From Chloroflexota bacterium (lineage in GTDB: Bacteria > Chloroflexota > Dehalococcoidia > Lucifugimonadales > Australimonadaceae): DNA of 46,606 nt. The position numbers were made by a program, and so were the translations under genes. Location of the stretch: NCBI GenBank assembly GCA_028874795.1, contig JAPPHT010000007.1, forward strand, positions 1 to 46,606. The letters run 5' to 3'. Under the pieces are notes generated by a model, which worked only from the letters and a program-made list of their open reading frames with translations, made no database searches and was not told the origin of the DNA. This document shows positions 25,470 through 33,261 of the stretch, piece after piece (position 1 is the stretch's first letter; each line of letters opens with the position of its first letter).

Positions 25470-26098
25470 TAGGTACGTCTGAACCTCTCCATTACTTGGG
25501 GCACTTGGATATTGCCCCAGCATGTTTGGGACAGTAGCGAACCCTGATGCTGGAATGCTCCGTGGATGGTCTTAATCCCTCTGGTACTGAGGAACTCTAC
25601 CACCGGGACAAAGTCGCGATCTGACGAGAGCAGGACCGCTACATCATAATTGTCCACCCAGGCCAACTTGATCATGTCGGTCGCGATGCGGGTGTCTACG
25701 CCCTTTTCTTCGGTGCCCCTTATGTCTGATTGGCACTTCGGGCAACTAGAAATCTCTTCATGGCACGACGGGCAGACTGGACCTCGCTTCTTACGCTGTC
25801 GCGGGAGCATTGTGACCTGTACCCCGGCGAATCTATTCAGAGTGTTCAAGGCCCATTTGAGGAGACCCTCGTCCTTCTTGCTGGCAGCGTCATATGAGCC
25901 GTATACATTCATGCCTTGGTAGGCAACCGATGCTGCTGCGTCTACTATTCTCAGAGACTCCTGTGCCAGCACTAATCCCATCGATTGCCAGTCGACTTTG
26001 AATCCCGGAGCTACATTGTTCATCAGTAGCTGGAAGTTCCAGAAGTCGACAAACACCTTCACGCGGACTCTGTGCTCTGTATTCAGGTCAGTTGACAT
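25469..26098 (-). CDS. NYN/PIN-like (LabA/DUF88) ribonuclease-type protein with zinc ribbon insert
   Basis: Protein of 209 aa with the NYN nuclease fold. The first acidic site is in VFVDFWNF (D18, N21), then D135 and D141 in GVDTRIATDMI, and D160/D162 in LLSSDRDFVPVVEFL. A four-cysteine ribbon, CPSC (109-112) and CPKC (119-122), is inserted in the middle. NYN proteins cleave RNA, so an RNase role is likely. The ATG at 26098 has GGAGGG about 11 bases upstream; the open frame extends further but through a hairpin terminator. The gene converges on the CRISPR array: its stop codon (25471-25469) uses the last base of the truncated terminal repeat. It could be a defence gene, a toxin-like RNase or an unrelated neighbour. 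Confidence 0.85.
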   Translation of the reverse strand: MSTDLNTEHRVRVKVFVDFWNFQLLMNNVAPGFKVDWQSMGLVLAQESLRIVDAAASVAYQGMNVYGSYDAASKKDEGLLKWALNTLNRFAGVQVTMLPRQRKKRGPVCPSCHEEISSCPKCQSDIRGTEEKGVDTRIATDMIKLAWVDNYDVAVLLSSDRDFVPVVEFLSTRGIKTIHGAFQHQGSLLSQTCWGNIQVPQVMERFRRT

Positions 26099-26114
26099 CT
26101 GCCGATTACCCTCC

Positions 26115-26145
26115 AAAAAAATACAGGGACGCATACGCGTCCCTG
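26115..26145 (-). terminator. intrinsic terminator/attenuator in the leader of the NYN gene
   Basis: Minus strand: perfect 9-bp stem CAGGGACGC/GCGTCCCTG (26145-26124) with a 4-base loop, followed by TA and seven T (26121-26115). It lies directly before the GGAGGG ribosome site and 17 bases from the ATG at 26098. It would stop transcripts coming from upstream or attenuate the NYN gene. Confidence 0.75.
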
Positions 26146-26260
26146 GGGTCGTAGTAACCGAGTACCATTGCTCCCATAACTGTTGGGTGGCGGCTCGGTG
26201 GATTCTAATGAAGCCAGTATGAAGAGCAAGGAGGTGTTCTGTCAACCCCCCCCCCGGCTT

Positions 26261-26310
26261 GTTGCGTAAAGCCCACTTGTTGCAAAAGTCCCGATTCTGT
26301 TGCAAGAGTC
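26261..26310. repeat. tandem TTGTTGC motifs, IS-end-like
   Basis: Three direct copies: CTTGTTGCGTAAAGCCC, CTTGTTGCAAAAGTCCC and CTGTTGCAAGAGTC. The first resembles an inverted-orientation copy near 27125 (GGCCTTGTTGCGTAAATC on the minus strand). Such ends are like those of IS5-family elements as I remember them. No transposase is present. Confidence 0.5.
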
Positions 26311-26416
26311 ACCTCTCTCCTCACGGCTGCGCCGTTGACGCGCTCTTGCCGAGCGGGGCTAGCCGTGCGTTGTGCTACCATCCCGTCCGGCGTAGCGCGC
26401 GCCCAGGAGGAACAGC

Positions 26417-26686
26417 ATGGTCATGATGACGCCGAGCCTGTGGGCGATACGGGACAAACTGCGATTCTACGTCGCCCACGCGCAACCTAGGGGTGCCCCT
26501 TATCAGAACATGGACAATGCATTCGATGAGTGGGCCGAGAGCGCTGTCCTAGACCCTAGGTGGACAGGCCCGGCAGAGGTGTACTGTCAGGGGTACGCGG
26601 ATGGATGGATGGACTTCGGCAAGCACTGGGCGAAAGGCAGCTTCCCCTCCCCTGTCCCCCCGATGGAGCACCAGCGCCCGTTGTAA
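26417..26686 (+). CDS. small hypothetical protein
   Basis: Protein of 89 aa, not recognised. It has a strong ribosome site, AGGAGG at 26405-26410, six bases before the ATG. It is rich in Trp and Tyr (residues such as WAIRDKLRFYVAHA, GYADGWMDFGKHWAKG), has no signal peptide or membrane segment, and is probably soluble. A 7-bp hairpin (26703-26720) follows the stop. It lies between IS-end-like repeats at 26261 and 27125 and beside a broken methyltransferase, so it may be cargo of a degraded element or phage-related. Confidence 0.6.
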   Translation: MVMMTPSLWAIRDKLRFYVAHAQPRGAPYQNMDNAFDEWAESAVLDPRWTGPAEVYCQGYADGWMDFGKHWAKGSFPSPVPPMEHQRPL

Positions 26687-26702
26687 TGAGTCTGGCGAGC
26701 GC

Positions 26703-26720
26703 AGCCCGCCTTAGGGCGGG
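26703..26720. terminator. hairpin after the small hypothetical gene
   Basis: GCCCGCC (26703-26709), loop TTAG, GGCGGGC (26714-26720). Perfect 7-bp stem without a T run, 17 bases after the stop. Confidence 0.45.
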
Positions 26721-26725
26721 CGAAC

Positions 26726-26754
26726 GTTGACGCGCCCCTGCCGGTAGGATAGCA
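26726..26754 (+). promoter_or_regulatory. promoter of the broken methyltransferase gene
   Basis: TTGACG (26726-26731), a 17-base spacer and TAGCAT (26749-26754), 34 bases before the original ATG at 26788. Confidence 0.45.
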
Positions 26755-26787
26755 TGCGCCTTGTCCAACCGATCACGGAGGCGCAGC

Positions 26788-27095
26788 ATGACGACCAAGC
26801 GACAGCCTACGCGCGCGTAAGGACGCCGGTGAACTCTACTCACCGCTACCTCGCGGGCAACGCCCTCGTCTGTGGTGACAAACTCGACATCCTGAGGGAG
26901 TTGCCCGACGAGTGCATCTACCTCGACCCTCCCTTCAATTCCGATTACAACTACGTGCTGAAGTCGAAGTTCGGGGACGTGATTCGGGCGAAGACGCCGG
27001 TGGTGCAGGTGAACGAGACGCTGATGAAGGTGCTCTGCCACAACATCGTAGTGCTCGGCCCGACTTTTGCAACAGAAAGGGCGCTTGTTGCATAA
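26788..27095 (+). pseudogene. DNA methyltransferase (N4/N6 type) remnant
   Basis: N-terminal fragment of a DNA adenine or cytosine-N4 methyltransferase, recognised by YLDPPFNSDYNY (motif IV DPPF) after the lead-in NALVCGDKLDILRELPDE. Three lesions are visible. The natural ATG at 26788, with GGAG upstream, leads into a stop after ten codons (MTTKRQPTRA), while the body of the gene is in another frame, so there is a frameshift near 26815. Two residues are missing before YLDPPF compared with the usual LIYLDPPF spacing. The gene is cut at about 27066-27084, where TTGTTGC inverted repeats begin, and nothing of the target-recognition part follows. It was probably once part of a phage or restriction-type system. 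Confidence 0.7.
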
Positions 27096-27127
27096 ATCGG
27101 CCTGAGAGGGGATTTACGCAACAAGGC
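27084..27127. mobile_element. miniature inverted-repeat element (fused IS ends)
   Basis: CTTGTTGCATAAATC (27084-27098) and GATTTACGCAACAAG (27111-27125) form a 15-bp inverted repeat with one mismatch around a 12-base centre; GGCC lies at the outer right end. This looks like two transposon ends joined after loss of the transposase. It terminates the methyltransferase fragment. Confidence 0.55.
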
Positions 27128-27263
27128 CACCCCCCTCCACGATTCGAATCAGCCTGTGCAAGATGACACCAATGCCAGAGCGACGGGCAGGGCGATGAGG
27201 TGGACATCACGCCCCCTGTGCTCGGAAGCTTCCTCGCCCGAGCATCTGCACGAGGAACGGCTA

Positions 27264-27629
27264 TCAGGGGCAGGGAATGGACCCGTCCTGGATACCTTGC
27301 CACCGCAGGCTGAGCCAGTCGTCGTAGGATCTGTTCTGCCGTTCGATAAGCATCTCTCTGATGAGCGGTTCGGCTTCGAGGCTGTAGGCGTATGGCCCCA
27401 TAATGTCGGCGAGCATGTCGCGCGTCTCTTCGAAAGACATAGTGCGTTCGTAGTCGTAGACGCTGCGGAGGAAGACGTCATGGTAATCGGCGAACTCTTC
27501 GAGCGTTGCGGTGTAGCAGTTGGGCGGAAGCGGTGTTGCCGTAGGCTCTGGCGTAGGTGTTGGTGTAGGTGGTGCGCAAGCCCCGATAGTGAGTAAGAGC
27601 GCCGCGAGTAGGTAGTGGCCCAGTTTGAA
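27264..27629 (-). CDS. small lipoprotein, start codon unclear
   Basis: Open frame of 121 codons after a stop, with no ATG, GTG or TTG at its head. It reads LGHYLLAALLLTIGAC, a lipoprotein signal with the lipidated cysteine in the lipobox IGAC, then a Thr/Pro linker (APPTPTPTPEPTATPLPP), then a domain of about 85 residues beginning NCYTATLEEFADYHDVFLRS and ending in GSIPCP, with a cysteine near each end. The best start is CTG at 27623, or the start has been lost. The upstream HTH gene is in the same frame and ends in the TAA just before it, so the two could be a split fusion. The function is unknown. The lipobox plus linker, shared with other lipoproteins here, makes a real or recently broken gene likely. 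Confidence 0.5.
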   Translation of the reverse strand, partial: FKLGHYLLAALLLTIGACAPPTPTPTPEPTATPLPPNCYTATLEEFADYHDVFLRSVYDYERTMSFEETRDMLADIMGPYAYSLEAEPLIREMLIERQNRSYDDWLSLRWQGIQDGSIPCP

Positions 27630-27833
27630 TTACCGGCGAGAGAGGAGCATCCGCCAGGTCAGCTCCCCGCTCTCCATGCACGCGGCGACCGTCCGGTGGT
27701 CGATCCCCAGCACCCGCCCCGCACCCCGCTGTCCGTTCTCACGCACGAGGTCGTGCAGCAGCGCCATGAGGCGGAGGCCGTGAAGGCTCTCCACTGAATT
27801 GCTCCGCTCGATGACCGTCTCATCCGGTTCCAT
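27630..27833 (-). CDS. small helix-turn-helix protein
   Basis: Protein of 67 aa. Residues LHDLVRENGQRGAGRVLGIDHRTVAACM look like a helix-turn-helix of the Fis/resolvase C-terminal type (two helices around RVLGIDHRTV). The ATG at 27833 has GGGGAGG at 27839-27845. A perfect 13-base dyad GTACAACTTGTAC (27846-27858) lies directly upstream of the ribosome site and may be its operator. A lipoprotein-like frame follows immediately after the TAA stop. It is likely a DNA-binding regulator; a remnant of a recombinase C-terminus is the alternative. Confidence 0.6.
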   Translation of the reverse strand: MEPDETVIERSNSVESLHGLRLMALLHDLVRENGQRGAGRVLGIDHRTVAACMESGELTWRMLLSRR

Positions 27834-27845
27834 GATGTCCTCCCC

Positions 27846-29760
27846 GTACAACTTGTACCAATCACTCGGGGCCGATGTTCGCGACCTCGTTCACCGCCGT
27901 GGTGCAACTTGCACCAATCACTCGGGGCCGATGCACCAGCACCGTGGAAGCTGCTGTGGACGGAAAGTGTTGCCTGGTTACGTGAGGCGTGCCCCGTCCT
28001 GTAGGCCACGGCCTTGCCCACGACTCCGTGCTCTCTCTCCGACATTCCTCATTCTTCTGTACACGTCCATCACACCACGGGAAGCCTGCGGACCACCATG
28101 CGCCATAACGGGTGTCATGCGCGACACTGCCCAGGAGTGGATGAGGTCCGTCCAAGGGAAACCCGGCATCTTCGTCGAGCAGGTCCCCGGTGTCATGGCC
28201 ATCGTCATCGTGGGCCCTGCCCCTCGGCCGCCGCCCTGACATGGCGTCGGTGATCGCAGCCCGTCGGCCTTCCCGGAAGCGTTGACGCCATCGATTCCGG
28301 GGAGTCAGCCGGCGCCCTCCGGCGGTCCCACCTGCCCCTCTGCAAGCTTGCACTTCTCACTCGTGGGCCTTGCACAGACCCCTCGATCCAGGGCTCTGCA
28401 AACTTGCTGTTTCCACTCGTAGGCCTTGCAGTCGACCGTGCATTGAGTCCCGAACGCGAAGTATTGCCTGATCACGTGACGCATCACCCGTCCTGTAGGC
28501 GGCGGCCTTGCCCACGACTCCGTCTCCCTTCTCCGACATTCCTCCATCTCATGTACGGGTACATCACACCACGGGAAGCCTGCAGACCGCCGTGCGCCAT
28601 AACGGGGGGCGCGCACGGCTCTCCCAGGAGTGGCTGAGGTCTGCCCATGGCGTGTTCCGTGCTCTCGTCCAGCAGGTCTCCGGCAGCCTGTTCATCCCCG
28701 TCGTCGTTGGCCTTGGTCCCCGAGCACCCGACGGCCCCAGGCGGATCGTGTTCGCCGCACCCAGTCTCCGCGATTGTTGCCGACAATCTCTACGAGAGGC
28801 CCGACAATCCTCGCCTTTCACTCGGCGATTGTTCTCGACAACATTCACGAGAGGCTCAGCAATCTCGGAGTAGCAGGAGCCCTGGAACCGAAGTGCTCGC
28901 AGATAACCAGCGCTATGCCCCGTCCGATAGGCCACGGCCTTGCCCACGACGCGGTTGCTCACGGATCACCAACCGCTGATCCTTGTACACGGGTGTAGCG
29001 TCAGGACGGGCGTTGCTCGCCGCGCCCTCCGGGGAGGCCCGTTTTCGAGCCCGCCGCGTGAGAATCCGCCGCCCGGTTCCGCTTCGCTGTCCGGCCTCGT
29101 GTCCGTCGTTTGGGCTACCTCATCAAAGGGGATGATCGGCCCGTCGGCGTGTCTGTGGACGAGGCAGCCCATGCGTCCGTCGTCGAGCCGGACCACGGCC
29201 ATGATCCCATTGCACTCATCGTCGGGTTGCCGGTCGCCACCATGCCGAGCAGCACCACCAGTGCGCGCACATCGTCCATGACGAGGTTTCCGCCCACGTC
29301 ACACGTACCGCCAAGCCCGCAGTCATCGTCACACGAGCGGGTCCGTCCATAGCAGTGCTCCGCCCCAGCGCGCGGTCCCGCCCACGCTCCCGGCATCGGC
29401 CCGCAGAACGCGTTGGAAGAGGTGCTCCCTCACGAGCTCAGCCATGCCCAGCGCGTCGCCAACCCCGCGCCGACGTGACACGTCACAGCCCCCATTCCGG
29501 CCTCCGTATGGCCTCCCCAAAGTTCGCCCTCACCTTGCATCGTCCCTGTGCCAACTTGTCATCGCCACTCGTAGCACTTGTCATCAGCCCGGTCATCGCA
29601 ACTGCAAGACATGCAATCGTCAGGAGTGGCCCCTGCAATCCGGCTTGCCGCAGCGGGTAAACCCAAACTGTTGACTGCGTCGCTCCCCGCGCAGGCGCGC
29701 AATCCCATAGCGGCCTTGCCCACGACCCAGTCGGCCCCTTCCCTACCAACTCTCGTTCTC
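27846..29760. repeat. gene-poor field of degenerate repeated units with unit-specific dyads
   Basis: No gene is convincing here. A 15-base core GGCCTTGCCCACGAC recurs at 28010, 28504, 28936 and 29712. Around the first two, about 250 bases are clearly duplicated (27967-28215 and 28466-28715; shared words CATCACACCACGGGAAGCC and ATGCGCCATAACGG in near-identical form). Before each core sits a cluster of short palindromes with a cluster-specific sequence: GTACAACTTGTAC (27846) and GGTGCAACTTGCACC (27901), both followed by AATCACTCGGGGCCGATG; TGCAAGCTTGCA (28341), followed by CACTCGTGGGCC; GATTGTTGCCGACAATC (28772); and a direct repeat ACTTGTCATC (29554, 29576) around CACTCGTAG. The function is unknown. 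Confidence 0.6.
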
Positions 29761-29842
29761 TGTACTACCCCCGCACTCCGACCACCCGTTTGCCGTGCGG
29801 GCTAAACCGCGGGAGACCCCGCTCTGGCTGATACGTCAGCAG

Positions 29843-29941
29843 CCGGATGAGCGACACGCGGCCCTTGCCCGATGCCGCCGACGGGTCAGAGCCTGATGGA
29901 TGGCGCATCATCGACGGCGATGGACGGGAACGAGTCCGATA
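29843..29941. repeat. 99-bp dispersed repeat, copy 1
   Basis: From CCGGATGAGCGACACG to GAGTCCGATA. It matches 36643-36741 along its length with scattered substitutions and one compensated indel. It is probably a remnant of a duplicated gene or element; neither copy lies in an intact gene. Confidence 0.6.
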
Positions 29942-30093
29942 AGTGTGGAGATAGAGGCCGCTGACACGAGTGATGCGGGGCGCCGGACATTGGCGAAGCC
30001 CCGACGGGATGGTTCTCGCACCAGCCGGAGGTCTCTGGTAGTGTTGGGCGTGAGCCATTGGAGGCTCGTCGTACCTCAGCATGAGGAGGATAC

Positions 30094-30432
30094 GTGGAGG
30101 TCACAACCGCACGGGAAGGCGCGCATCTGATCGTGGGCGTGGATGGGCGCGTGGATGGGGTGAGCGCCCCGGAGTTCCAGGCAGCCATTGAGGGCGCCAT
30201 CCAGCCGAGCGATCAGGCCGTTATCGTGGACATGGGCGGGGTGCAGTTCATCGCCAGCGCCGGCCTCCGGGTCTTGCTCGTGGTGGGCAGGTTACTGCAG
30301 AAGCAGAACGCCAAGCTGGTGGCCTGCTCGCTTTCGGAACGGCTCCGCGAGGTGTTCACCATCAGCGGGTTCTCCAGCATCGTGCCGCTCTACGATTCCC
30401 GTGCGGATGCCCTGCAGGCGCTCAACGACTGA
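30094..30432 (+). CDS. STAS-domain anti-sigma factor antagonist
   Basis: Protein of 112 aa that is a single STAS domain, like SpoIIAA/RsbV. The core motif DMGGVQFIASAGLRVLL contains the predicted phosphorylated serine S55. Such proteins release a sigma factor or another partner by binding an anti-sigma kinase, and are controlled by phosphorylation of this serine. The start is GTG at 30094 with AGGAGGA at 30083-30089. No kinase/anti-sigma (RsbW-type) or phosphatase gene is nearby, so the partner is encoded elsewhere. The gene is compact and appears intact, with decayed sequence on both sides. Confidence 0.92.
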   Translation: MEVTTAREGAHLIVGVDGRVDGVSAPEFQAAIEGAIQPSDQAVIVDMGGVQFIASAGLRVLLVVGRLLQKQNAKLVACSLSERLREVFTISGFSSIVPLYDSRADALQALND

Positions 30433-30769
30433 CAGTCCGGAGTGGCACCGTCAGTCAATGAAGGAGACGGGTGGCTGCCATGCCCCGCTCGGGGAATGTG
30501 AGCGTCCATGGAGCCTGCCGAGGTGAACGCCATCGCGGATTTCGTGGATCAGGGGAGTGTGAGGGATGAAGTACGTTGCCCTGTTGCCGGGGGCCTCTAC
30601 CGCAGCTGAGGAATCTGGGGTTGGCGCTGAATGATGTCCGCTACGAGTTGAGTCCCGCGCTCGCGCAGGCGATGGAGGAGAACGGGCGCCCCGTGGAACA
30701 GCCCTGGCTGCAGTGAGCGGCGTAGCTTGCGCACGGGAGTCTGCCTCTGGCCGGGCGGGTCGAGGCCGT
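30433..30769. other. gene-free stretch with possible small gene remnant
   Basis: No intact gene. Two short frames suggest a frameshifted remnant: MKYVALLPGASTAAE from about 30567, preceded by GGGAGTGTGAGGG, and [20 protein letters not shown] running to the stop at 30714-30716. They join if one base is shifted near 30610. The evidence is weak. Confidence 0.3.
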
Positions 30770-31924
30770 GTGCGTGAGGGAGACGCCTCACCGGTCTTTA
30801 TTGTCTTGCGACCAATCGCAACCTTCGGTCTGATGCTCTCCGCACTCGCGCTCGTCGCTTGTGATTCAGCACCGCCGCCAGACTCGTCCCCCGTGTCAGT
30901 CGACGCTACCGCCACCAGCGAAGCGGGAGATGAGGCGACGCCGGGCGCGTCGGCGACCGAGGCAGCCTCGGCTCAGGTCGAGATTCCGACACCTTCGCCG
31001 ACACCGACGCTCTCTCCTGCCCAGAAGATCCTGTCCGCGTCCGGCCCGCTTCTCATCCCGACCCCCATTCCGACGCCCACGCCCTCGCCGACTCCCACGC
31101 CGACTCCTTCTCCGGCGCCTACGCCCGCGCCAACCGTTACCCCAAGCCCCACCCCGACTCCCTCACCCACGCCGCTTCTCACCCCAACGCCTCGTCCAAC
31201 GCCCACCCCCACGTCCAGGGAGCTGCTCGCCTTCGAGCGTCTGTCCCAGCTCGTTCCATGGTTTGCAGACCCTCCGGACGAATGGCACACCAAGGCGGTC
31301 ACGGCGCTCGTCAAGACGTGGGCCAGGAACAGCGGCCTCGGCGAAGCGGTAGCCCTGCTCCCCTGGGTCAACGACGGCATCGGTGTGGACGAGATCCGCC
31401 TGATCTACTACGTGCGGGACCGCGCGCAGTCCGTCAACCCGCCCGAGGGCAACCTGACCGGGAGCATCAGCCAGGTCCGCTGGTGGCTCAACGGCGACCG
31501 GCAGTTCAGGCAGATGGCCCATCTGGAGACGTTCGTGCTCATAGAGCACGCCGCCAGGCGTAATCCCGATCTGGCGCCGCTCCTGAGGGAGCTTCCCCCG
31601 GTGCTGAGAAGCGTGCTCGACGACTACCCTATGGGGAAAGCCTGGATCGAGGTCGCAACTCGCAGCGTGGAGGCGGCGCTGACCGCCACGGCGTACCTGA
31701 ATACCGACGAGAGCGCGGGCCGTCGACTCATGTCCTCCCTGGCTGATCTGGCCAGATACCGTCACACTGTCGAACAGTTCGAGCAGCTGGTCGCCGCGCC
31801 GTGGTTCGTTGACGGGTTGGATGGCGCGGAGGCGGATTTCGTGGTCGCCCTGTCTGAAGCCTCCGACGCCCCGGAGTTGTTTAACCGCCTGTTCAACTCA
31901 GAAGTGACGCCCCCCACCGAATGA
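30770..31924 (+). CDS. hypothetical lipoprotein with repeated PWF motifs
   Basis: Protein of about 384 aa. The signal sequence [19 protein letters not shown] ends in a lipobox LVAC. A Thr/Pro/Ser linker of about 110 residues follows ([17 protein letters not shown]), then a helical domain of about 230 residues. Within it a motif recurs: [25 protein letters not shown] and [13 protein letters not shown], each followed by an aliphatic helix, so the domain is built from related units. The start is uncertain: GTG 30770 is chosen, TTG 30806 and GTG 30713 are in frame, and none has a good ribosome site. It is probably exported and lipid-anchored. No known family is recognised; the motif spacing could suggest a carbohydrate- or peptide-binding repeat, but this is not shown. 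Confidence 0.65.
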   Translation: MREGDASPVFIVLRPIATFGLMLSALALVACDSAPPPDSSPVSVDATATSEAGDEATPGASATEAASAQVEIPTPSPTPTLSPAQKILSASGPLLIPTPIPTPTPSPTPTPTPSPAPTPAPTVTPSPTPTPSPTPLLTPTPRPTPTPTSRELLAFERLSQLVPWFADPPDEWHTKAVTALVKTWARNSGLGEAVALLPWVNDGIGVDEIRLIYYVRDRAQSVNPPEGNLTGSISQVRWWLNGDRQFRQMAHLETFVLIEHAARRNPDLAPLLRELPPVLRSVLDDYPMGKAWIEVATRSVEAALTATAYLNTDESAGRRLMSSLADLARYRHTVEQFEQLVAAPWFVDGLDGAEADFVVALSEASDAPELFNRLFNSEVTPPTE

Positions 31925-32033
31925 CGTAGGCAGGTCGAGTGCCGTCCTCAGCATGGCCTTCGCCAAGCTCGTCGAAGAGGCGCAGCACCACGCCAACGCT
32001 CGTGGCGAGGCATCCGGGCGTTGGGCCCCTTCC

Positions 32034-32831
32034 TCACTCCCACGAAAAGGAGTCCCCGCACTCCTGGGTTGCCGAGAGCATGCGGGTGAGTTCGGCAATG
32101 TCGGGCTCTTCGCTGGCGAGCATGGAGCGCAGGTTGTCCAACCCGCCGAGTTTCTCCTCAAGGCACCGCCACCCGGATGGCGGGACGTCTGTACCTGTGT
32201 TCTCTGCCTTTGCCACACGTTCTTCCTCCGTGAGGCAAAGGGGCATGCCGTAGATGGTGGCGAAGGTGATGATAATGTCCTCCGTTTCGGCGCTCCCGAA
32301 TGTTGCCGGATTCAGTGTCGCGATGGACAACATGCACTCGTGTGTCTCCGCGCTCACGCCTCCGGCCTGTATGGATGTCCATGCCACGACGACGATCGGG
32401 GCGTTCTCTGGCTTCAGGCAATCCAGTCGGAAATCCAGGCCGCTGTCGTACAGCTCTCCCAGCGGCACATCGAAGAACGCATCGAGGTCCGGCACTAAGT
32501 TCCGCCAGCAGGAGACCTCCTCTGCGGAAAGCGCCGCAACGATCTCCCCTATCGTCGTGCTGGCGGTCAACCCGATACCATCCAGCGAGGCTGGGGCAGG
32601 TTCGGGCGTAGGCGTCGCTGTTGGAGGCGTGGTCGGGGTCGGCAGAGGGGCGACGGTCGGTGTTGGCAGTGGAGTCGGCGAGGGATTCATAGCAGGCGTG
32701 GATGTTGGCGTAGAGGAATGGCTGGAACCGGTGGGAGTGGCGACGTTCGGACCGCTGTCGCATCCCGACGCAGGGACAACAGCAATCAGGCAGAGCAGCC
32801 CGATGCTACGGATGACTGAACCGATGCTCAT
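32034..32831 (-). CDS. hypothetical lipoprotein
   Basis: Protein of 265 aa. The signal peptide MSIGSVIRSIGLLCLIAVVP leads to the lipobox PASGC; a Ser/Thr/Pro linker of about 60 residues follows, then a domain of about 170 residues with six cysteines (SCWRNLVPDLDAFF, RLDCLKPENAP, THECMLSI, PLCLTEEER, WRCLEEKLGG, ATQECGDSF). The C-terminal LGGLDNLRSMLASEEPDIAE is helical. The ATG at 32831 is chosen because it puts the charged n-region right before the hydrophobic core; a TTG five codons upstream is also in frame. The function is unknown; the cysteines may form disulfides outside the cell. It is convergent with the lipoprotein gene at 30770. Confidence 0.7.
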   Translation of the reverse strand: MSIGSVIRSIGLLCLIAVVPASGCDSGPNVATPTGSSHSSTPTSTPAMNPSPTPLPTPTVAPLPTPTTPPTATPTPEPAPASLDGIGLTASTTIGEIVAALSAEEVSCWRNLVPDLDAFFDVPLGELYDSGLDFRLDCLKPENAPIVVVAWTSIQAGGVSAETHECMLSIATLNPATFGSAETEDIIITFATIYGMPLCLTEEERVAKAENTGTDVPPSGWRCLEEKLGGLDNLRSMLASEEPDIAELTRMLSATQECGDSFSWE

Positions 32832-32849
32832 GGATGCCCAGAACAAGTC

Positions 32850-33261
32850 CTGCTGACGGAGTTTGGCAAACTACGCTTCCGTGGAACGGAGCATAGCAGC
32901 ATTATATCGGCAGGTGCTTCTGTTGCATGAATAGACGTATGATTCTGCATGATTCGCAGACACGCATTGTTGGCCTCACGCTGGGAAGTCTGCGCCCAGA
33001 TCGGCTGCGGGATGAGGGCTAGTGAGAGACCGGAGGAGCCTTGCGGATGCGACTGGAAGACACCATGGCGAGTTCGGTAAGGACACTGACTGGGCAGTTG
33101 GTGGAGCTGAATGCCACGCAGAGTACGGGGTGCTCTGTCCCCACGAGAGGCAACATGGTTCCTTCCAGCGCCGAGCGCAGCCCACAGACCTCCAGGAACG
33201 ACTTGAGGTACCTGCTGTCTTGGTCATCCCATCTCCTCCCACCGTTGCTGGTAGAGGGCCA
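32850..33261. other. gene-free stretch
   Basis: No supported gene. Short minus-strand frames such as one containing NALVAMMALYQQRWEEMG (near 33235-33290) look protein-like but have no start or length, and may be the displaced 3' end of the neighbouring broken gene. Confidence 0.3.

Noticed and set aside
27126-27170. tRNA-like GATTCGAATC word
   Set aside because: No acceptor, D or anticodon stem can be built around it.
27967-28715. Conserved minus-strand peptides in the repeated units (GFPWCD, EECRR)
   Set aside because: Similarity is at DNA level, frames shift between units and no ribosome site or intact frame is seen, so coding is not supported.
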